Of a stretch of 11,010 nucleotides of DNA, positions 6,692-11,010 are shown piece after piece. A program made the position numbers and the translations under genes. This DNA is from JAGOME01 sp039812375 (lineage in GTDB: Bacteria > Actinomycetota > Actinomycetes > Actinomycetales > Dermatophilaceae): NCBI GenBank assembly GCA_039812375.1, contig JBDIAO010000087.1:1-11010 (forward strand), read 5' to 3'. Every line of letters begins with the position of its first letter. The stretch's first letter is position 1. Under the pieces are notes generated by a model. That model made no database searches. It had not been told where the DNA came from and worked only from the letters and a program-made list of their open reading frames with translations.

Positions 6692-7509
6692 TGCGCCTCC
6701 TGCGACGTGGCCTCGCGCATCGAGCGACGGGCCAGTCGGCGCGCGCCAGCAGCCGCTTGCCGGTCGTAGATCGGCCGAGCCAGCCGCTTGGTCCAGTAGG
6801 CGGTGCGCCCGATCCGGTCGGTGAGGATGAGCCTGCGGCGGGCGGCGACCCCCTTGACCACGATGGCGGCGATCTCCTCGGCGCTCGTCGTCGCCGTGGT
6901 GATGAGCCGCACGGCGCTGTCCTCCATCTCGGTGTCTTTGCCCTGCAGCGAGTCAGCGAGGTTGGTCCGGAAGAACGCCGGGCACACCGCGGATACGGAG
7001 ATCCCCCACGGGGCGAGCTCGTAGCCGAGAGTCTCCGAGAGAGCGACGACCCCGGCCTTGGCCGCGTTGTAGCTCGACATGCCGGGGCCGTGGATGAGCC
7101 CGGCCAGTGATGCGGTGTTGACGATATGTCCGCTGCGCTGGGCCTTCAGCAGCGGCGCGAAGGTCTGGCAGCCACGCACGACCCCGAGCAGGTTGATGTC
7201 GAGGACCCGCTCCCAGTCGGCGATCGACTCGACGTCGATCCGGCCGCCGGTGGCGACGCCGGCGTTGTTGAAGAGCAGGTCGAGCCCTCCCCACTGCTCC
7301 TTCACCCAGGCCAGGGTGGCGTCCCACCCCTGTTGGTCGCGCACGTCGAGCCGCAGGTATGCCGCCTCCTCGGGCACGTTGGCGGGCCGCTCCTCGGCGA
7401 GGTCGACCGCGAGGACCTGGGCTCCCTGTGCGAGGTAGGCCTTGACGAGCGCGAGTCCGAGCCCAGAGGCGCCGCCGGTGACCAGGACCCGCAGCGGTGC
7501 CGGCGTCAC
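6688..7509 (-). CDS. SDR-family oxidoreductase, probably NAD(H)-dependent
   Basis: This is a 273-residue classical SDR. It has TGGASGLG at 11-18, D36 at the end of strand 2 (AVDLAEE, favouring NAD(H)), NNAG at 81-84, N106 (LDINLLG), S134 (NTASLAG), and Y147/K151 (YNAAK). The GTG start at 7509 overlaps the upstream dehydrogenase stop codon as GTGA, and TGGAG lies seven bases before it inside the dehydrogenase tail codons. The gene's own stop overlaps the phosphotransferase start in the same way, so three genes are translationally coupled. The C-terminal about 45 residues are Arg/Ala-rich and extend past the core fold, as in many actinobacterial members. By position it is a candidate for the hydroxyacyl/ketoacyl step of the inferred pathway, comparable in role to LvaD. 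The substrate is not readable from the sequence. Confidence 0.92.
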   Translation of the reverse strand: MTPAPLRVLVTGGASGLGLALVKAYLAQGAQVLAVDLAEERPANVPEEAAYLRLDVRDQQGWDATLAWVKEQWGGLDLLFNNAGVATGGRIDVESIADWERVLDINLLGVVRGCQTFAPLLKAQRSGHIVNTASLAGLIHGPGMSSYNAAKAGVVALSETLGYELAPWGISVSAVCPAFFRTNLADSLQGKDTEMEDSAVRLITTATTSAEEIAAIVVKGVAARRRLILTDRIGRTAYWTKRLARPIYDRQAAAGARRLARRSMREATSQEAQ

Positions 7510-8831
7510 CGGCCCGCTCCAGTAGGCGCACCAGCGCCAGCGGGCGCCGCAGCGCCTGCGGGCACACCAGCGCCGGCACGGGCGGCATACGGCTTGAGTA
7601 GGCGGCGGGCGACCACGCCGAGGTGGACCTCGTCGGGCCCGTCAGCCAGGCGCAGCGAACGGGCGCTCGCGTAGGCCATGGCGAGCGGGACGTCGTTGCT
7701 CATCCCGGCCCCCCCGTGCAGCTGGATGGCCAGGTCGATGACCTCGCAGGCCATCTGCGGTACCGCGGCCTTGATCTCGGAGACCTCGGAAAGCGCGCCG
7801 GCGGTGCCGTAGGTGTCGAGCTTCCACGCGGCGTGCAGGACGAGCAGTCGAGCCTGGTTGATCGCGATCCGAGCCTTGGCCAGCCGCTCTCGGTTGCCAC
7901 CGAGGTCGGCGAGCGGTTTGCCGAAGGCGACTCGGGTGGTCGCCCGTTCACAGGCAAGCTCAAGGGATTTCTCGGCAAGGCCGATGAGCCGCATACAGTG
8001 GTGCACCCGGCCCGGACCGAGCCGACCTTGGGCGATCTCGAAGGCCCGGCCCGGGCCACCGATGATCGCGTCGAGGGGCAGCCGGACATCGGTCAAGGAG
8101 ACCTCGCCGTGACCGATCGGCTCGTCATAGACGCCGAGCGCCGTGAGCATCCGCTCGACCTTGACCCCGGGGGCATCCATCGGGACCAGGACCATCGAGT
8201 GCTGGTGGTGCCGGTCGGCGCTCTCGTCGGTCAGGCCCATGAAGACGCCGACTGCGCAGTCGGGGTGGCCAGCGCCGGTGGACCACCACTTCCGCCCGTT
8301 GAGGACGACCTCGTCGCCGACCACTCGGGCGGTGGCAGCCATGTTCGTTGCGTCCGAGGAGGCCACACCGGGCTCGGTCATCAGGAAGGTGCTGCGGATT
8401 CGCCCGTCAAGGAGGGGGTCGAGCCAGGTGTCCTTCTGCTTCTGGCTGCCGTACTTGAGAATCACCTCCATGTTCCCGGTGTCCGGAGCGTTGGTGTTGA
8501 ACACCAGCGGAGCACTGAAGCTGCGTCCGGTCTGCTCGGCGACACTGGCGTAGTCCAGGTTGCTCAGCCCGACCCCGCCGTCGGTGCCGAAACGGGCGGC
8601 ATACGGGCCCTCGTGCCCAGCAGGGAGGAAGAGGTTCCACAGACCCTGCGCCCGGGCCTGAGCTTGGAGCTGGGCGATGAGTGGATGCGGCACCCAGGCG
8701 TCCTCACCGCGAGCCCGTCGGGCCTCGACGTCGGCGAGGATCTGCGCCTCGACCGGTTCGATCTCGGTGTCGATGAAGGCGCGCACCCGACCGCTCAGGT
8801 CAGCTGCGCGAGGCGAGAGTGCGAAGTCCAT
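7506..8831 (-). CDS. Acyl-CoA dehydrogenase, ACAD10/11-like (LvaC-like)
   Basis: This 441-residue flavoprotein has the acyl-CoA dehydrogenase fold. It shows GLWNLFLP at 63-70, APDTGNMEVILKYG at 115-128, the flavin-contact MTEPGVASSDATN at 151-163, NGRKWWSTGA at 178-187, QGRLGPGRVHHCMRLIG at 268-284, RVAFGKPLA at 300-308, QLHGGAGMSND at 370-380 and RLADGPDEVH at 394-403. These are characteristic of the ACAD10/ACAD11 and LvaC group, where the enzyme acts on phosphorylated 4-hydroxyacyl-CoA. The ATG at 8831 is chosen because it lies seven bases after TAGGGT. The upstream TTG at 8867 would put the operator inside the gene. Residues 423-440 form three hexapeptide repeats (VPAGAA, APAGAG, APTGAG), a low-complexity tail beyond the normal end of the family. 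It is the first gene of the four-gene operon and diverges from a TetR gene. Confidence 0.94.
   Translation of the reverse strand: MDFALSPRAADLSGRVRAFIDTEIEPVEAQILADVEARRARGEDAWVPHPLIAQLQAQARAQGLWNLFLPAGHEGPYAARFGTDGGVGLSNLDYASVAEQTGRSFSAPLVFNTNAPDTGNMEVILKYGSQKQKDTWLDPLLDGRIRSTFLMTEPGVASSDATNMAATARVVGDEVVLNGRKWWSTGAGHPDCAVGVFMGLTDESADRHHQHSMVLVPMDAPGVKVERMLTALGVYDEPIGHGEVSLTDVRLPLDAIIGGPGRAFEIAQGRLGPGRVHHCMRLIGLAEKSLELACERATTRVAFGKPLADLGGNRERLAKARIAINQARLLVLHAAWKLDTYGTAGALSEVSEIKAAVPQMACEVIDLAIQLHGGAGMSNDVPLAMAYASARSLRLADGPDEVHLGVVARRLLKPYAARAGAGVPAGAAAPAGAGAPTGAGR
7512..7565 (-). repeat. 18-bp minisatellite, three copies, encoding the dehydrogenase C-terminal tail
   Basis: Three imperfect 18-bp units encode VPAGAA, APAGAG and APTGAG, the last residues before the terminal Arg. 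The ribosome binding site of the next SDR gene (GGAG) lies within the distal unit, so the repeat is both coding and regulatory sequence. Confidence 0.7.
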
Positions 8832-8835
8832 GCCC

Positions 8836-8864
8836 TTGACCCTAGCTCCTTGTTGAGCAACACT
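8836..8864 (+). promoter_or_regulatory. Promoter of the tetR gene, leaderless type
   Basis: TTGACC (-35, 8836-8841), 17 bp, AACACT (-10, 8859-8864), then seven bases to ATG 8872. The -10 box is inside the palindromic operator, which suggests autoregulation. The -10 is only a partial match (A at position 2, T at position 6). Confidence 0.5.
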
Positions 8865-8867
8865 CAA
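8839..8867 (-). promoter_or_regulatory. Promoter of the acyl-CoA dehydrogenase operon, leaderless type
   Basis: On the minus strand: TTGAGT (-35, 8862-8867), 17 bp, TAGGGT (-10, 8839-8844), seven bases, then ATG at 8831. The -35 lies inside the palindromic operator, so repressor binding would block RNA polymerase. An AAGGAG occurs 14 bases before the ATG, too far for a good ribosome binding site. Confidence 0.65.
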
Positions 8868-8869
8868 CA
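8851..8869. promoter_or_regulatory. Probable TetR operator, perfect 7-bp inverted repeat with 5-bp spacer
   Basis: TGTTGAGCAACACTCAACA has perfect TGTTGAG / CTCAACA arms around CAACA. It overlaps the -35 of the dehydrogenase operon and the -10 of tetR. Size and symmetry fit a TetR dimer site. The adjacent TetR protein is the obvious ligand, by inference. Confidence 0.75.
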
Positions 8870-8871
8870 GT

Positions 8872-9513
8872 ATGCCGCGTCACACCGCAGTGGGCACCCC
8901 GACCGCAGCTCGAGCCCGGCTCTCACCGCAGGAGCGCCGCCGCCAACTCGTCGGGATCGGGCTGCGCAAGTTCGTCGAGCAGCCCGTCCAGGAGCTCTCC
9001 CTCGATGAGGTCGCCGCTGAGGCGGGGGTGTCACGGGGGCTGCTCTTCCACTACTTCCCGACGAAGACGGCCTACCACCGGGCCGTGGTCGAGGCCGCTG
9101 GACGCCGGGTCCTGCGGACGGTGCGCCCCGATCCGGAGCTGAGCGGGGAGGCTGCGCTCGGTCAGCTCGTGCAGCGCTTCCTCGACCAGGTGGCGCGGCG
9201 GCGAGACTCCTACCTCGCACTGGTCTTCGGGCAGGTGGGCACGCTGCACGAAGGGGCTGGTGAGGGGCACGCCGACCGAGCCGGATCGCTGCGCGAGGGC
9301 ATCGCTGAGCTCGCCTGTGCCGCGCTCGAGGTGGATGCGCCCGCCTCCCCAGCGGTGCGGAGGGCAGCGCATGGCTGGGTGGCCTATGTCGAGGACCGGG
9401 CGCTGCAGTGGTCTGCCCGCCCTGCTGTCGAACAGGCCGACCGGGCAGCCGGTGAGGTGGCGCACTGTGTTGCCGCACTGCACGCTCTGGTGAGTGTTCC
9501 TGGAGCCCCCTGA
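8872..9513 (+). CDS. TetR/AcrR-family transcriptional regulator
   Basis: This is a 213-residue DNA-binding regulator. The N-terminal helix-turn-helix is clear: LSLDEVAAEAGVSRGLLFHYFPTKTAYHRAVV at about 42-73, containing the TetR signature VSRGLLFHYFPTK. The rest is an all-helical ligand domain rich in Ala, Val and Glu, which cannot be assigned a ligand by eye. The start ATG at 8872 lies two bases after the palindrome and 40 bp from the divergent dehydrogenase operon. An untemplated-looking N-terminal extension of about 20 residues (Thr/Ala/Arg) precedes helix 1. By position it represses the acyl-CoA operon and itself, with an acyl-CoA as the likely inducer, as for other actinobacterial fatty-acid TetR regulators. 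That ligand is inferred. Confidence 0.92.
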   Translation: MPRHTAVGTPTAARARLSPQERRRQLVGIGLRKFVEQPVQELSLDEVAAEAGVSRGLLFHYFPTKTAYHRAVVEAAGRRVLRTVRPDPELSGEAALGQLVQRFLDQVARRRDSYLALVFGQVGTLHEGAGEGHADRAGSLREGIAELACAALEVDAPASPAVRRAAHGWVAYVEDRALQWSARPAVEQADRAAGEVAHCVAALHALVSVPGAP

Positions 9514-9541
9514 GACTGGGCTGACAGGGGCGCGCCTCGCC

Positions 9542-9596
9542 AGATGGGGGCAATCGGCCCTTCGCGCCGGCCGCGAGGGGCCGATTGCCCCCATCT
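9542..9596. terminator. Strong bidirectional hairpin terminator
   Basis: A 25-base arm at 9542-9566 pairs with 9572-9596 around the loop CCGGC. The outer 19 bp are perfect and the only irregular position in the stem is a G-T pair. It lies between the convergent tetR and enoyl-CoA hydratase genes, 28 bases after the tetR stop and 37 bases after the other gene's stop. No T-run follows. Confidence 0.8.
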
Positions 9597-9603
9597 CGGC
9601 GCG

Positions 9604-9631
9604 GGTCGGAGAGTACTGGTCGGAGAGTACT
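9604..9631. repeat. Tandem 14-bp duplication
   Basis: GGTCGGAGAGTACT occurs twice without a gap (9604-9617 and 9618-9631), followed by GGTC of a third copy. It sits between the hairpin and the stop codon of the enoyl-CoA hydratase gene. It looks like a recent slippage duplication. Confidence 0.8.
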
Positions 9632-9633
9632 GG

Positions 9634-10431
9634 TCAGTTGCCGCGGGGGCGGTATGCGGCCGGCTCGCCGGTCATCCCGGCCTGCTGGGCGATTCGGGTG
9701 TTCTCGGCGGTGAGCAGGTATGCCTGCTCGGCACGCTCGGCGGCGAAGGTCGTCCGCTCGTCCGCGAACCAGGTGGTGTCGAAGAGCCTCTTGGCGGCCC
9801 GGACAGCGTCTGGAGAGCGCGTGGCGATCTGCTCCAGCAGGGCCAGGCCCGCGGCATACGGATCCTGTGCGACCTCGCTAGCCAGTCCGAGCTCGACGGC
9901 ACGGACGCCGGAGATCACTTCCCCGGTCATCGTCAGACGCTTGGCAACATCGAGCCCGACCTGCTCGGAGAGTGCCCGAACTCCCGACATGTCGGGGACC
10001 AAACCCCACTTGGTCTCCAGGATCGACCACTGCGCGTCGGGCGCGGTGAACCGGAAATCTGCAGCCAGTGCAAGCTGCAGCCCACCGCCGAAGCAGTGGC
10101 CGTGCACCGCTGCGACGACCGGCACGGGCAGGCGCCGCCAGGCCCAGCAGGCCTCCTGGTAGAGGTTGGTCCCCCGTGCCTCGTCCGGGGCGAAGAGGGT
10201 CATGAAGCGCTCCCCTTCGCCGAGCACGGAGAGGATGTCGAGGCCGGCGCTGAACGAGCGACCCTCCCCGGCGATGAGCACGCCACGCAGGTCCCGGTCC
10301 TGCATGAGCGACTGCGCGGTAGCCACTAGCCCCTCGAGCAGGCTGAGGGTCAGCGAGTTGAGCTTCTCCGGGCGGTTGAGGCGGACGTGGGCGACAGCAC
10401 CCTCACGACGACAGGTGACGTGGTCGGACAT
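9634..10431 (-). CDS. Crotonase/enoyl-CoA hydratase-isomerase family protein (PRK07509-like)
   Basis: This is a 265-residue crotonase-fold enzyme acting on an acyl-CoA. Oxyanion-hole elements are GRSFSAGLDILS at 57-68 and HGHCFGGGLQLALAAD at 110-125. The SILETKWGLVPDMSG segment at 136-150 gives E139, which aligns with the second catalytic Glu of enoyl-CoA hydratase, and D147, eight residues on, as in dienoyl-CoA isomerases. The first catalytic Glu position is Gln (Q119). Hydration or double-bond isomerisation are both possible. A long open frame extends upstream to 10860, but it is antisense to the cyanase gene. The ATG at 10431 is chosen because TAGGCT ends seven bases before it and the crotonase fold starts here. 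It is a monocistronic unit, which could supply a beta-oxidation step for the neighbouring dehydrogenase operon. Confidence 0.92.
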   Translation of the reverse strand: MSDHVTCRREGAVAHVRLNRPEKLNSLTLSLLEGLVATAQSLMQDRDLRGVLIAGEGRSFSAGLDILSVLGEGERFMTLFAPDEARGTNLYQEACWAWRRLPVPVVAAVHGHCFGGGLQLALAADFRFTAPDAQWSILETKWGLVPDMSGVRALSEQVGLDVAKRLTMTGEVISGVRAVELGLASEVAQDPYAAGLALLEQIATRSPDAVRAAKRLFDTTWFADERTTFAAERAEQAYLLTAENTRIAQQAGMTGEPAAYRPRGN

Positions 10432-10438
10432 GGCCGGG

Positions 10439-10444
10439 AGCCTA
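10439..10444 (-). promoter_or_regulatory. -10 box of the crotonase-family gene, leaderless type
   Basis: TAGGCT on the minus strand, seven bases before ATG 10431. No Shine-Dalgarno sequence and no good -35 are visible. Confidence 0.45.
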
Positions 10445-10476
10445 CGTGCCGGACCCTGCGCACCGACCAGTCGGGC

Positions 10477-10482
10477 TAGGGT
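10477..10482 (+). promoter_or_regulatory. Possible -10 box of the cyanase gene
   Basis: TAGGGT lies 54 bases before the GTG start of cyanase, giving a leader of about 45-50 bases that contains the ribosome binding site. No clear -35 is seen. Confidence 0.3.
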
Positions 10483-10536
10483 CGACCAGAGGGGCTCGGC
10501 GCTCGCCGGTCCGCTCACTGCAAGGAGGAGATCAAC

Positions 10537-10986
10537 GTGGGTGCCAACGCGGCGAAGGAACAAGCGGCGGAGGCCGTTCGGGAGGCCAAGGAAGCTGCCG
10601 GGCTGACCTGGCGCGAGATCGCAGACACCATCGGGCGGCCGAAGGAGTGGACCGTCTCCGCGCTGCTCGGGCACCATCCCGTGCCGGCAGCCCAGGCAAG
10701 CCAGGTCGGGGAGCTGCTCGGGCTCAACGAGGACACCGTGCGCGCACTGCAGCGGCAGCCGGCGCGCACCGGGCTCGGCGACCTCGCCGACGACCCGACG
10801 GTCTACCGGTTCCTCGAAGCGATCGCCGTCTATGGTCCGGCGATCAAGGAGCTCATCCACGAAGAGTTCGGCGACGGAATCATGAGCGCGATCAACTTCA
10901 AGATCGACGTCTCCCGACGGGCCGACCCAGGTGGCGACCGGGTTGTCGTCACCTTCGACGGGAAGTTCCTCGACTACGCGTGGTGA
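10537..10986 (+). CDS. cynS: Cyanate hydratase (cyanase)
   Basis: Cyanase converts cyanate and bicarbonate to carbamate and CO2; carbamate then gives ammonia and a second CO2. It detoxifies cyanate and can supply nitrogen. The 149-residue protein has the expected N-terminal helical domain (KEAAGLTWREIADTIGRPKEWTVSALLG at about 18-45) and the C-terminal dimerisation/catalytic domain. The active-site triad is intact: R91 and E94 in YRFLE and S117 in GIMSAINF, with the same spacing as R96, E99 and S122 of Escherichia coli CynS. It ends in the usual FDGKFLDY-type sequence. The GTG start at 10537 is supported by AAGGAGG (10522-10528), eight bases upstream. No carbonic anhydrase or cyanate transporter is visible, but the window ends 24 bases after the stop codon. 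Confidence 0.97.
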   Translation: MGANAAKEQAAEAVREAKEAAGLTWREIADTIGRPKEWTVSALLGHHPVPAAQASQVGELLGLNEDTVRALQRQPARTGLGDLADDPTVYRFLEAIAVYGPAIKELIHEEFGDGIMSAINFKIDVSRRADPGGDRVVVTFDGKFLDYAW

Positions 10987-11010
10987 AGCGGGTCGAGAGG
11001 TCCCCGGACC

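Noticed and set aside
5645..6769. Plus-strand frame of 374 codons
   Set aside because: It is antisense to the phosphotransferase, whose catalytic motifs are unmistakable; no independent evidence supports it.
7623..9008. Long plus-strand frame of 461 codons
   Set aside because: It is fully antisense to the acyl-CoA dehydrogenase and crosses the promoter/operator. Its translation has no family resemblance and reflects high-GC shadow coding.
10432..10860. 143-codon N-terminal extension of the crotonase frame
   Set aside because: It is antisense to most of cyanase and lies upstream of a good TANNNT-N7-ATG start. No domain is recognisable in it.

Overview
The window looks like chromosomal DNA from a high-GC actinobacterium. 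GC is near 70% by eye, codons mostly end in G or C, GTG starts are common, and several promoters have a TANNNT -10 box placed seven bases before a start codon (leaderless mRNA). The gene families (Suc_Fer-like protein, trans-acting enoyl reductase-like protein, ACAD10/11-like dehydrogenase, cyanase) fit this. A Micrococcales / Intrasporangiaceae-type host is my guess, not something I could test.

Layout, left to right. (1) 9-2664, minus strand: a Suc_Fer-family thioredoxin-like [2Fe-2S] protein followed, after one base, by a medium-chain-type acyl-CoA synthetase. (2) 2665-2790: a divergent promoter region holding three tandem 22-bp repeats. (3) 2791-4044, plus strand: a saccharopine-dehydrogenase-fold oxidoreductase. 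(4) 4045-4331: a 287-bp spacer with a long hairpin and a duplicated 22-bp direct repeat. (5) 4332-4769, plus strand: a small pyridoxamine-phosphate-oxidase-like flavoprotein. (6) 4795-8831, minus strand: a four-gene operon of acyl-CoA dehydrogenase, SDR, APH-fold phosphotransferase and SDR. The first three genes are joined by GTGA overlaps. (7) 8872-9513, plus strand: a TetR regulator diverging from that operon across only 40 bp, with a perfect palindromic operator between them. (8) 9542-9596: a strong hairpin terminator. (9) 9634-10431, minus strand: a crotonase-family enoyl-CoA hydratase/isomerase. (10) 10537-10986, plus strand: cyanase.

Most of the genes belong to acyl-CoA metabolism: a synthetase to activate an acid, a dehydrogenase, a crotonase, two SDRs and a kinase-fold protein. 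The dehydrogenase and the phosphotransferase are the two halves that are fused in animal ACAD10/ACAD11. They also match LvaC and LvaA of the Pseudomonas putida levulinate pathway, where a 4-hydroxyacyl-CoA is phosphorylated and then dephosphorylated into a beta-oxidation intermediate. I infer that the 4795-8831 operon handles 4-hydroxy (or similarly hydroxylated) acyl-CoAs under control of the adjacent TetR protein. The cyanase is probably unrelated to this pathway.
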